Source of the DNA: RH-AL1 sp965198495
GTDB taxonomy: Bacteria; Pseudomonadota; Alphaproteobacteria; Rhizobiales; Beijerinckiaceae
Direction of reading: 5' to 3'
Length of the DNA: 64,000 nucleotides
Assembly: GCA_965198495.1 (NCBI GenBank)
Contig: CBDAPL010000001.1
Location: 434,001 to 498,000, forward strand
The translations under genes were made by a program, and so were the position numbers. The first letter of the stretch is position 1. Each line of letters starts with the position of its first letter. The notes under the pieces were generated by a model. The model saw only the letters and a list, made by a program, of their open reading frames with translations. It was not told the origin of the DNA and made no database searches. This document shows positions 45,101 to 52,394 of this stretch, in pieces.

Positions 45101-45819
45101 ACACCGTCGCGCCTCCCGAAGCGCCGCACCAGGGCGAAACGATACACGAAGCGCCCGTCGACCAGGCACCAACGGCCGAACAGCCGCGGCGCGAGGAGGC
45201 CGGTCACGAGCCGGCTGCTGAGGTCCATGCTGTTCATGGTGCCGAGCCGGGCGCTGACGCCGCCCCGCTCGCCCTACCGACGGACGCGGCGGAGACATCG
45301 ATGCAAGCAGCCGCTGACGTCGAAGCACCTGTCGAGCCTGTCGAGGTGCCGCTTATCGACGTCTGGCGCCCGCACCGGCAGAATGTTCACAACCGTCGTC
45401 CGACTGGCGAGCGCGACCGTCATCGCGGCACCAGGCGTCCGCACGCATCGCACGCACCGGCGGCGCCCGATGCGGCTGCTTTGGCCGCCGATGCCGCGCC
45501 TTCCGAGGCGCGCCCGGAACGCGCGAGCCGCCCCGAGCGGGATCGCAATCGCGACTTCAAGCGACCGGGAGGGGCCGGCGGTCGCGGCGAGGGCGCGCGC
45601 GCCGAAGGTCCGAGGGATGGCCAGCGCTCCGGCGGTCGCGACAAAAGTCGCGACGGCGGCGGCTTCGGCAAGGGCGCGGCGGGTCCGGGTCGTGGCGATC
45701 GCGGACCGAGCTTCCAGACCACCGAGAAACCAGCACCGCGTGAACGCGCCCCCGATCCGAACTCCCCCTTCGCCAAGCTCGCCGCCCTCAAGGCGCAGAT
45801 GGAAAAGGACCGGACCTAG
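42178..45819 (+). CDS. SUV3-like superfamily 2 RNA/DNA helicase with long disordered tail
   Basis: A 1213-residue protein. Residues about 20-370 form the SF2 helicase core: motif I LVLGPTNTGKTHFAIERML, the DEIQ box in VAIDEIQLAADLDRGHTFTD, IVATDAIGMGLNLDVDHIAF, and motif VI FGQISGRAGRHLRDGTFG. This matches mitochondrial SUV3 and its alphaproteobacterial homologues, which unwind structured RNA for decay. A conserved helical C-region runs to about residue 840 and includes LRKLGVRFGAYHLYLPALVK. The remaining 370 residues are acidic then Arg/Gly-rich disorder, with a repeated VQEQP-type pentapeptide near residue 930, probably for RNA binding. No RNase partner is adjacent. Confidence 0.88.
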   Translation: MNLPFSAASPSTPRERPRVTLVLGPTNTGKTHFAIERMLAHRSGMIGLPLRLLAREVYSRVVEKVGAEAVALITGEEKIKPKSPRYWICTVEAMPRDLDLGFVAIDEIQLAADLDRGHTFTDRILNRRGLDETLLIGAQTMERALLDLLPDAYVITRPRLSKLSFAGEKKISRLPPRSAIVAFSAEEVYAIAEWIRRQRGGAAVVLGALSPRTRNAQIDMYQAGDVDYIVATDAIGMGLNLDVDHIAFAGDRKYDGWHYRRLNPAEFGQISGRAGRHLRDGTFGTTGRCPPFDNELVEMLEDHRFERVRMLQWRNAELDVSSVETLTATLDRLPGEPGLTRAPMAQDQIALDIASRDPEVRKVARNKGDVARLWECCQIPDYRKLSPSAHSELVLSVYQFVVRNGRIPDDWFARHIDALDRIEGEIDTLSARIAQVRTWTYIANRPDWLRDPEHWQGVTRRVEDTLSDALHARLALRFVDRRTSVLRRRLRENAIMEAEITSSGDVVVEGQHVGQLNGFRFTSDPQAAGEEAKTLNAAAQKALASEIDGRATRVSEAVDEAFVLANDGLIRWLGEPVGRITAGPHILEPHVRVIADEQLTGPALEMVQRRLDLWMSQHVKKLLGPLKELETGEGIEGIARGIAFQIGEALGVLERSKVAEELKTLPQEARAALRKLGVRFGAYHLYLPALVKPAPRALSAQLWALKNGGVDGVKGLDEVPHLASSGRTSFVADQAVPKGFYRAAGFRVCGERAVRVDILERLADLIRPAIAYRPGTTPGDPPAGSADSDGFVVTVGMTSLAGCSGEAFGSILKSLGYVLDRRAGPPITVPLVPKAATEPMRLPAETPDVGATDATNAVSAETRTNAAAAVEAVASAEPESVQSELESRVSLARQSELIAAALEGGALEAIEPLPASIEARAPAHDEPVHHEPVQEQPVQEQPGQEQPAHFESAKETPLAAHDEDAPRAPIATHADTVAPPEAPHQGETIHEAPVDQAPTAEQPRREEAGHEPAAEVHAVHGAEPGADAAPLALPTDAAETSMQAAADVEAPVEPVEVPLIDVWRPHRQNVHNRRPTGERDRHRGTRRPHASHAPAAPDAAALAADAAPSEARPERASRPERDRNRDFKRPGGAGGRGEGARAEGPRDGQRSGGRDKSRDGGGFGKGAAGPGRGDRGPSFQTTEKPAPRERAPDPNSPFAKLAALKAQMEKDRT

Positions 45820-45932
45820 GCTCGAGGAGGAGCCACCGGCCGGCGGCGGCCTGTTCGCGGTCCGGTCCTTGCGGAGCGCGGGGCGCCCCGTGTCGCTCTC
45901 AGCGGATCCGGAGTTTACGAAGGAGCACGGAC

Positions 45933-46763
45933 TTGCTGATCCGCTACGGCTACGACATCACGATTTCCTGCAATCAGCCGACGGCGGCCGTCTCCCTGCT
46001 CACGCTGGACGAGGAGCGCAACAGGGACCTGCTCGCGCCCGAGGCCCTGGTGTTCACGCCCGCCGTGCCGACCACGACCTACCGCGATACGTTCGGCAAC
46101 ACATGCCGTCGCTTCACGGCACCCGTCGGCGATCTGCGGATGTACAGCGACGCGACGATCCGCGATAGCGGCGCCCACGATCCCATCGATCACGCGGCCG
46201 GCGAGGTATCGCCATCCGACCTGCCGGACGAATGCCTCATCTACATGCTCGGCAGCCGCTATTGCGAGACCGACAAGCTTAGCCAGGTCGCCTGGGACCT
46301 CTTCCAGTTCGTGCCGCCGGGCTGGGCCCGCGTCCAGGCGATCTGTGACTACGCTCACGATCGCATCAAATTCAACTACCAGGCGGCGCGCTCGACGCGC
46401 ACCGCCTTCGACGCTCACGAGGAGAGGACCGGCGTCTGCCGCGACTTCGCCCACCTGGCGATCACGTTGATACGCTGCATGAACATTCCAGCCCGCTACG
46501 TGAACGGATACCTCGGCGATATCGGCGTGCCGGTCGTCGATCCGATGGATTTCTCGGCCTGGATCGAGGTCTATCTCGGGGGCCGCTGGATCACCTTCGA
46601 TCCCCGCAACAACATTCCGCGCGTCGGCCGCATCGTCGTCGCGCGCGGTCGCGATGCGGCGGACATCCCGCTGATCAATTCGTTCGGACCGCATTGGTTG
46701 AAGTCCTTCCGCGTGTGGGCCTACGACCGCGCGGCGCCCCCCGCCGGCGAACCGATCGACTGA
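45933..46763 (+). CDS. Transglutaminase-like domain protein
   Basis: A 276-residue protein with a bacterial transglutaminase N-terminal domain and a papain-like core. The catalytic Cys169 is in ERTGVCRDFAHLAITLIRCM and the Asp223 is in GGRWITFDPRNNIPRVGR. The position that is normally His, in the DFHAW motif, is Ser208 (MDFSAWIEVYL), so the triad is incomplete. I recall the same change in related alphaproteobacterial proteins, which would point to a distinct subgroup. The start is TTG 45933, supported by AGGAG 7 nt upstream. It is probably cytoplasmic. The activity is unknown; peptidase or a non-catalytic role are both possible. Confidence 0.82.
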   Translation: MLIRYGYDITISCNQPTAAVSLLTLDEERNRDLLAPEALVFTPAVPTTTYRDTFGNTCRRFTAPVGDLRMYSDATIRDSGAHDPIDHAAGEVSPSDLPDECLIYMLGSRYCETDKLSQVAWDLFQFVPPGWARVQAICDYAHDRIKFNYQAARSTRTAFDAHEERTGVCRDFAHLAITLIRCMNIPARYVNGYLGDIGVPVVDPMDFSAWIEVYLGGRWITFDPRNNIPRVGRIVVARGRDAADIPLINSFGPHWLKSFRVWAYDRAAPPAGEPID

Positions 46764-46912
46764 CGAGGGCAATCATCTCTTGAGTTGATGCCATGCGCGT
46801 CGGGAATGCGCGGGCTTCAGGCTGTATTCAGGCTGGCGGCCGTATATCCGCTCGCGGCCAGCGTCACCGTGACCGACACGCCGGCCACCGATGCTCTATA
46901 GAAGGCTATCCC

Positions 46913-48765
46913 ATGACCCGACTGAAACATCTTCTGCTCGCCGGCACGATGGTACCCGCCCTCGTGTTGATGCCGCTGGCGAGCGCTTTCGCGCAGCAGG
47001 GTCCTGACACGGGAGACCCAAAAACACAGCGCAAGGGGCCGGAAGGTGCCCGTCCCGCGCCGGGCGCCGAGCGCGTGAAACCGCCGGGTCGGGCAACCCC
47101 AGCGGCACCCGCGGCCGCGCCGAATCGCGCCGAACGCCCGGCCCCGGGGGTGCAGGCCCCCGCTCGCGCCGAGAGGCCTGCGCCCGCTGCCCCCGCCGCA
47201 CCACCACCGACGCGGGCCGAGCGCCCGGCTCCCGCCGAGCGGGCCGCGCCCCGCGCCGAGAAGCCGGCGCCTGCGGCTCCCGCTAAAGCCGCGCCGACGA
47301 AGGCCGAGCGACCGACACCCGCCGAGCGTGCCGCACCCCGTGCCGAGAGGCTGGCGCCTGCGGCTCCCGCCGCACCCCCGCCGACGAAAGCCGAGCGAGC
47401 GACACCCGCCGAGCGTGCCGCGCCTCGTGCAGAAAAGCCGGCGCCAGCGGCCCCCGCCGCACCCGCGCCGACGCGGGCGGAGCGACCGCGACTGGCGTGC
47501 CGGCGGCCCCAAACCGCGCCGAGCGCGCGTTGCCTGCAGAGGGAACCGCGCCCGGCGCGCGCCCCGTACCGGGTCAGCCGGCCCCCCGCGCCGAGCCGCG
47601 CGGCCTCAACACCGGTGAGCGCGCGCCACAGGCAGTGCCCGGCCAGGTGGTTCCCGGCGAGGCGACCGCACCGGCCGCGCGGCCGGTCCCCGGAGCCGGA
47701 CGCCCCGGCGAACCGGGCCGCGGACCCAATGCCGCCACCGGCAACGCCGGCCCGCCACCAGCCGTCAACAATCAGCAGCGCGGCGATCGTGGCATCAGTC
47801 CCGGCGGCGCGGCGGCGATCGGCGCGGCGGCAGGTTTCGCCGGCGGCTTCCTCGCGGCGACAGGCGCGCGCGACCTCGCCGGCATACGCGGCGACCGCCG
47901 GGAGTCTGTCGAGGACGGGCGCACCTACATCCGCGAACCGGGCCGCACGATCGTCGAAGACGGCGACCGCTCCTACATCGTGCATGACGAGAACGACCGT
48001 TTCCGCGAACTCGGCTATGACGTGCGCCGCGAGCGGAGCGGCGCCGACTTCGTCGATGTGATCGACCGGCCCGACGGCACGCGGATCCTGACCTACACGA
48101 CGCCGGACGGGCGCATGTTGCGCCGCGTCCGCCGCTATCGCGACGGTCGCGAATTCGTGTTGATCGACAACGGCTACGGGGGCCGCGTGCGTCCCATCCA
48201 GGACGACATCGTCGACCTGCCGCCACCGCCAATCGACATTCCGCGTGAACGCTACGCGGTCAATTACGCGGACGTCGACGAGGGGGTGATCTACGACACC
48301 TTCGCCGCCCCGCCGCTCCGCGCCCCGCCGCGCCGTTACACGCTGGACCAGATCCGCTACAGCCCGGACATCCGACGCTACGTCCGCTCCGTCGACATCA
48401 ACACGATCAACTTCGATTCAGGATCGTGGATCGTGCCTGGCGCGGCGACGGGCAAGCTGCAGGCGCTGGCCACGGCGATCAAGCGGACCCTTGGCAAGGA
48501 CCCGAACTCGGTTTTCCTCGTTGAGGGCTACACCGACGCGACCGGCAATCCGACGGACAATCTGTCGCTCTCGGACCGGCGCGCCCAATCCGTCGCCGCC
48601 ATCCTCTCGAAGGATTTCGGCGTCCCGCCGGAGAACCTGACGACGCAGGGCTACGGCCAGCAGAACCTGAAGGTGAACACGCAGGGTCCGTCCGTCGAGA
48701 ACCGTCGCGTCGTGGTGCAGAACATCACGCCGCTCCTCGCCGCCGGAGGCTCGGCGCCGCGCTGA
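46913..48765 (+). pseudogene. OmpA-family outer-membrane protein, interrupted by an apparent frameshift
   Basis: The N-terminal part is read from ATG 46913 (GAAGG upstream). It encodes a signal peptide (LLLAGTMVPALVLMPLASAF, cleaved after FAQQ) and an Ala/Pro/Arg/Glu repeat region. The C-terminal part is open in the next frame from before 47497 to 48765. It encodes a glycine-rich hydrophobic segment (GGAAAIGAAAGFAGGFLAAT), a DRPDGTRILTYTTPDGRMLR domain, and a classic OmpA peptidoglycan-binding domain (LVEGYTDATGNPTDNLSLSD, RRAQSVAAILSKDFGVPPEN). Adding one base near 47486-47491 restores a single protein of about 618 residues. Both parts look under selection, so either a sequencing error, slippage-driven phase variation or a recent mutation is likely. 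Confidence 0.75.
47177..47488 (+). repeat. 87-bp tandem repeat in the OmpA-family gene, about 3.6 copies
   Basis: Units start at 47177, 47264, 47351 and 47438. Each full unit encodes 29 residues of the pattern PAPAAPAAPPPTRAERPAP followed by AERAAPRAEK. The last copy breaks off exactly where the reading frame shifts. The repeat region probably spans the periplasm or the wall. Confidence 0.85.
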
Positions 48766-48835
48766 TCGCGCTCATGAGACAACGAAGGCCGGAGCGATCG
48801 CCCCGGCTTTCGTCGCAGCGATTCTCAAGCATCGC

Positions 48836-49045
48836 TCAGAACGCTTCGCTCCAGATACCCGTCGCGCGCGCAATCTCATCGATCGCCTCGGTGGTCAGCT
48901 TCATCGCGCGGGGGCGTGTTGGCAACAAGCCCAGCTTGATGCGCATCGCCGCGAGCGTTGTCGCGTCGATCTCGCGGCAGGCGGCGCGTGCGACAGCCGT
49001 CAGCGGCAGATCGCGTTCGCCCTCAAATGCAAGTGTAACAGGCAC
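48836..49045 (-). CDS. Small hypothetical protein
   Basis: A frame of about 69 residues from GTG 49045, with GGAGA 7-11 nt upstream (a longer frame reaches 49060). The sequence is protein-like: VPVTLAFEGERDLPLTAVAR, then EIDATTLAAMRIKLGLLPTR and KLTTEAIDEIARATGIWSEA, suggesting a small helical protein. I do not recognise the family. It is convergent with the OmpA-family gene and divergent from the sirtuin. Confidence 0.5.
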   Translation of the reverse strand: MPVTLAFEGERDLPLTAVARAACREIDATTLAAMRIKLGLLPTRPRAMKLTTEAIDEIARATGIWSEAF

Positions 49046-49184
49046 GTCTCGTCTCTCCACAGCCCGGCCATGATGCGACGCCTCAAGTTAAGAGATCGTT
49101 AGAACGGTTGGGGCGCCGCGTGCCGAGCCGGCCTGCGCCGACGCAGGCGCTGGACCTCGTGCGCCGCCTCCGCGTTGATCGCCT

Positions 49185-49910
49185 ATGAACCTCTTCATCC
49201 TGACCGGCGCCGGCGTCTCGGCGGAGAGCGGCATCGGCACGTTTCGTGATCCGGGTGGCTTGTGGGAGCGTCACGATCCGCGCGCGCTCGCCACGCCAGA
49301 GGCCTTCGCCCGCGATCCGGCGCTCGTGCACCGCTTTTATAACTGGCGTCGCGGCGTGTGCCGCGCCGCCGCGCCGAACGCGGCCCATCACGCGCTGGCG
49401 CGGCTGGAAAACGGCCTGGCGGCGCGCGGCGACGCGCTCGTCCTCGTGTCGCAGAACGTCGACGACCTGCACGAGCGCGCCGGCTCCACCGTCATCGCCA
49501 TGCACGGCAAGCACCTCGAGGCGCGCTGCGCCCGTTGCGGCACGGTGCACGCCTGGACCGGCGACCTCTCCACCGCCACGGTCTGCCCGTGCTGCGGCGG
49601 CGACGGCGGGATGCGACCCAACATCGTCTGGTTCGGCGAGATGCCGATGCAGCTCGAGCTGATCGGCAAGGCCTTGCGAGGAGCCGACCTCTTCGTCGCG
49701 ATCGGCACCTCCGGCGCCGTCTACCCCGCCGCCGGCTACGTCGCCGCCGCACGGACGGCCGGGATCACGACCTGCGAGATGAACCTGGAGCCGGCCGACA
49801 ATGCCGGGCTCTTCGATGCCGCGCTCTACGGCAAGGCCAGCGAGACGGTCCCGCGTTTCGTCGAAGCGGTGCTGGCCGACGACCTGCCACGCCTCTTCGA
49901 GTCGCGATGA
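49185..49910 (+). CDS. cobB: NAD-dependent protein deacylase (class III sirtuin, SIRT5-like)
   Basis: A 241-residue sirtuin that removes acyl groups from lysine using NAD+. It has the NAD motif FILTGAGVSAESGIGTFRD, VSQNVDDLHERAGS, the catalytic His in VIAMHGKHLEARC, a four-Cys zinc site (CARC and CPCC), and PNIVWFGEMPMQLELI. Tyr52 and Arg55 in RFYNWRR match the Tyr-x-x-Arg pair of SIRT5 and E. coli CobB, which selects succinyl and malonyl lysine, so desuccinylase activity is likely. It stands upstream of the GST/nitrile-hydratase-type operon, with 73 nt to the next gene. Confidence 0.93.
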   Translation: MNLFILTGAGVSAESGIGTFRDPGGLWERHDPRALATPEAFARDPALVHRFYNWRRGVCRAAAPNAAHHALARLENGLAARGDALVLVSQNVDDLHERAGSTVIAMHGKHLEARCARCGTVHAWTGDLSTATVCPCCGGDGGMRPNIVWFGEMPMQLELIGKALRGADLFVAIGTSGAVYPAAGYVAAARTAGITTCEMNLEPADNAGLFDAALYGKASETVPRFVEAVLADDLPRLFESR

Positions 49911-49983
49911 GCGCAAGGCGCTGAAGCGGCGCTGACGCGGAGCCGCGTTGACAATCGCGTCATCGCGCGAGAATCACCAGCCC

Positions 49984-50451
49984 ATGTTCGATCTCGACAC
50001 CACCAGCCTCGAATCTATAGTGCGGGTGATCCAATCGTCTCTGACACCGGTTTTCCTGCTGACGGCTGTCGCGAGCCTGCTTGGTGTTTTCACGACGCGC
50101 CTCGCCCGCATATCGGACCAGGTGAAGGTGCTGGCCGAGGCGAAGGGCGGCGATGCCGCGGCTGACGCGACGATGAAGCGCCAGCTCGCCTTCCTCCGCC
50201 GCCGCTCGCACGCCCTCGATCTCGCCGTTATCCTCGGGGCTTTCGCCGGTGCCTGCACCTGCGGCACGGTGCTGGCCCTCTTCCTCGGGCTGCTCCGCGC
50301 GAAAGCGACGGTATCGATCCTGTTTTTCCTATTCGGTATCGCGATCCTCTGCACGATCGGCGCTCTCAGTGCGTTCCTGACAGAAGTGCTGCTGGCGAGT
50401 CGCGGTCTGCGCGTCGACGTCGACCAGCACGCGAAGCGATTGGATTGTTAG
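49984..50451 (+). CDS. DUF2721-family membrane protein
   Basis: A 155-residue protein with three predicted helices. It begins MFDLDTTSLESIVRVIQSSL and has TPVFLLTAVASLLGVFTTRL, then the basic loop RISDQVKVLAEAKGG and ALDLAVILGAFAGACTCGTV. This matches the small DUF2721 membrane family of unknown function. ATG 49984 is preferred; a TTG-led extension to 49948 is not family-like. The next gene, a GST, starts 3 nt after its stop, so it belongs to the same transcript. Confidence 0.75.
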   Translation: MFDLDTTSLESIVRVIQSSLTPVFLLTAVASLLGVFTTRLARISDQVKVLAEAKGGDAAADATMKRQLAFLRRRSHALDLAVILGAFAGACTCGTVLALFLGLLRAKATVSILFFLFGIAILCTIGALSAFLTEVLLASRGLRVDVDQHAKRLDC

Positions 50452-50454
50452 ATC

Positions 50455-51111
50455 ATGATTGTCGTCCATCACCTTGAGCGCTCGCGCTCGCAACGCATCG
50501 TGTGGCTGCTTGAGGAGCTTGGACTCCCTTACGAGATCAAGCGCTACAAGCGAAACGCCAAGACGATGTTGGCGCCACCGGAGCTGCGCGCGGTGCATCC
50601 CCTCGGCAAGGCGCCGGTGCTGGTCGAGGACGGCGACGTGATGATCGAGTCGGGCGCGATCATCGACACGATGATCAGCCGCCACGGCGCCTCATCCGGG
50701 CTCAGGCCGACGGAGGGCACGCCGGAGCGCGAGGTCTACACGACCTTCCTGCATTTCGCCGAGGGATCAATGATGCCGCCGCTGCTTTTGAGACTGATCT
50801 ATCTCACCATGAACGAGAAGGCGCCCGCTTTGCTGCGCCCGCTCGTGCGCACGGTGATGGGCCCGGTCGAGAAGGGCTACACGGCGCCCAACATACGCGG
50901 CACCCTGGATTTTCTGGAAGGCGAGCTCGGCAAGCGCCCGTGGTTCGCAGGCGAGGCCTTCAGCGGCGCCGACATCCAGATGAGCTTTCCCATCGAGATG
51001 TCGCAGCAGCGCGGCGGCCTCGATTCGAGCCGTCCCAAGCTGACGGACTTCGTCAGCCGTATTCGCGCTCGCCCCGCCTACCAGAGGGCGTTCGCCAAGA
51101 TCGGGGAGTGA
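50455..51111 (+). CDS. Glutathione S-transferase
   Basis: A 218-residue GST. The thioredoxin-like N-domain reads MIVVHHLERSRSQRIVWLLE with a catalytic-type Ser near residue 10, followed by the cis-proline in LGKAPVLVEDGDVMIESGAI, which gives the glutathione-binding Glu-Ser pair. The helical C-domain has GELGKRPWFAGEAFSGADIQ. It resembles the alpha/beta-proteobacterial GST group related to Gtt1. It begins 3 nt after the DUF2721 gene and is 4 nt upstream of the first hydratase-type gene, implying one operon. Confidence 0.9.
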   Translation: MIVVHHLERSRSQRIVWLLEELGLPYEIKRYKRNAKTMLAPPELRAVHPLGKAPVLVEDGDVMIESGAIIDTMISRHGASSGLRPTEGTPEREVYTTFLHFAEGSMMPPLLLRLIYLTMNEKAPALLRPLVRTVMGPVEKGYTAPNIRGTLDFLEGELGKRPWFAGEAFSGADIQMSFPIEMSQQRGGLDSSRPKLTDFVSRIRARPAYQRAFAKIGE

Positions 51112-51115
51112 GGCA

Positions 51116-51436
51116 ATGGACCATCGAGGTCATCCTATCGGCCCGCACGATGTCGGCGGCAGGCCGGCGGACCGTGTCGAGAAGGACGAGCATCCGCACG
51201 CGCTCTGGGAGTACCGCGTCGACGCGATGATGATGCTGCTCACGCATCCCTCGCGCAAGCTGCTGATCCTCGACGAGTTGCGCCGCAACATCGAGGCGCT
51301 CGGCCCCGGCGCTTACGAGAGCATGGGCTACTACGAGCGCTGGTGCGCCGCCATCACCAACGCGTTGATCGACCGTGGCGTGCTCACCAGCGACGAACTC
51401 GGCCGCAGGATGGCCGAGGTAGCGGCGCGGGCATGA
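51116..51436 (+). CDS. Nitrile hydratase beta-subunit N-terminal half (thiocyanate hydrolase beta/ScnB-like)
   Basis: A 106-residue protein matching only the N-terminal half of nitrile hydratase beta subunits: GPHDVGGRPADRV, then HALWEYRVDAMMMLLTHPSR and MGYYERWCAAITNALIDRGV. In thiocyanate hydrolase the beta chain is split into two subunits, ScnB and ScnA, as seen here. It may also serve as the metal-insertion activator, which has the same fold. The stop overlaps the next start (ATGA at 51433). An Arg in DELRRNIEAL corresponds to the active-site Arg of the beta subunit. Confidence 0.85.
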   Translation: MDHRGHPIGPHDVGGRPADRVEKDEHPHALWEYRVDAMMMLLTHPSRKLLILDELRRNIEALGPGAYESMGYYERWCAAITNALIDRGVLTSDELGRRMAEVAARA

Positions 51437-51759
51437 GCGAGACGACCGTACTCGACACGATCATAAGCGGCTTCTCGGAAGGCGACCGCGTGTACGTGCG
51501 CGAGGCCTGGCCGCCCGGCCACGTGCGCACGCCGGCCTACGTCCGCGGCCGTGTCGGCGTCGTGGCGCGGGATCTCGGCCCGCACCCCAATCCGGAAGAG
51601 CTGGCGTTTCGTCGGCCCGGCACGCCGGCGCCGACGCTCTACCGGGTGCGCTTCCGCCAGCGCGACATTTGGCCGGACTATGCCGGGCCAGACGCCGACA
51701 CGCTCGACGTCGAGATCTATCATCATTGGCTCGAACCCATCGGGGAGGCCACGACGTGA
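51433..51759 (+). CDS. Nitrile hydratase beta-subunit C-terminal half (SH3-like; thiocyanate hydrolase alpha/ScnA-like)
   Basis: A 108-residue SH3-like barrel matching the C-terminal half of nitrile hydratase beta: SEGDRVYVREAWPPGHVRTP, AYVRGRVGVVARDLGPHPNP, then LYRVRFRQRDIWPDYAGPDA and VEIYHHWLEPIGEA. The RTPAYVRGR segment contains the Arg that contacts the metal claw in the related enzymes. It overlaps the gene before (ATGA) and the gene after (GTGA), so the three chains are probably made in fixed ratio. Confidence 0.85.
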   Translation: MSETTVLDTIISGFSEGDRVYVREAWPPGHVRTPAYVRGRVGVVARDLGPHPNPEELAFRRPGTPAPTLYRVRFRQRDIWPDYAGPDADTLDVEIYHHWLEPIGEATT

Positions 51760-52394
51760 GCGAACACCACCACGCGCACGACCATCCGCACGAAAGTCTC
51801 GCGCCGGGCGGCGACGGGCCGCTGACGCACTACCAGACGATGGAGATCGCGCTGCGCGAGCTTCTCATCGAGAAGGGCGTCTTCACGCCCGACGACGTCC
51901 GCCGCGAGGTCGAGGCGATGGAGGGCCGCGATGCCGGCGCGGGCGCCAGGATGGTCGCGCGCGCCTGGCTCGATCCGGCCTACAAGAAGCGCCTGCTCGA
52001 CAACGCCAAGGCGGCCGCGGCCGAGTTCGGCTTCGAGGCCGGGCCGTTCCGCATCCTGGTGATGGAGAACACGCCCGACGTCCACAACATGATCGTCTGC
52101 ACGCTCTGCTCCTGTTACCCGCGCATGCTGCTCGGGTTGCCGCCGGCGTGGTACAAGGGGCTTGCCTATCGCAGCCGTGCCGTGCGCGAGCCGCGCGCGG
52201 TGTTGGCCGAATTCGGCATGATTTTACCCGACGATGTCACCCTGCGTGTCCATGATTCAACGGCCGACATGCGTTATATGGTGCTGCCAATGCGCCCGCC
52301 CGGCACCGATGGCTGGAGCGAGGCACGACTGGCGACGCTCGTCACACGCGACAGCCTGATCGGCGTCGCGCAAGCCGGAAAGCCGGGCCCATGA
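51756..52394 (+). CDS. Nitrile hydratase alpha / thiocyanate hydrolase gamma (ScnC)-type metal-binding subunit
   Basis: The catalytic subunit, 212 residues. The metal claw Cys115-Thr-Leu-Cys118-Ser-Cys120 in NMIVCTLCSCYPRMLLGLPP is of the cobalt type (Thr rather than Ser after the first Cys). YKGLAYRSRAVREPRAVLAE and RYMVLPMRPPGTDGWSEARL are further family blocks. The N-terminus is His-rich (MSEHHHAHDHPHE), possibly for metal capture. GTG 51756 overlaps the preceding stop (GTGA) and has GGGAGG upstream. The reaction is hydration of a nitrile to an amide or of thiocyanate to carbonyl sulfide; the split beta chain favours the latter type, but the true substrate is unproven. Confidence 0.88.
   Translation: MSEHHHAHDHPHESLAPGGDGPLTHYQTMEIALRELLIEKGVFTPDDVRREVEAMEGRDAGAGARMVARAWLDPAYKKRLLDNAKAAAAEFGFEAGPFRILVMENTPDVHNMIVCTLCSCYPRMLLGLPPAWYKGLAYRSRAVREPRAVLAEFGMILPDDVTLRVHDSTADMRYMVLPMRPPGTDGWSEARLATLVTRDSLIGVAQAGKPGP

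Noticed and set aside
47177..47488. Regular repeats that might suggest a CRISPR-like array
   Set aside because: The units are contiguous, in frame and encode a 29-residue protein repeat, with no spacers.
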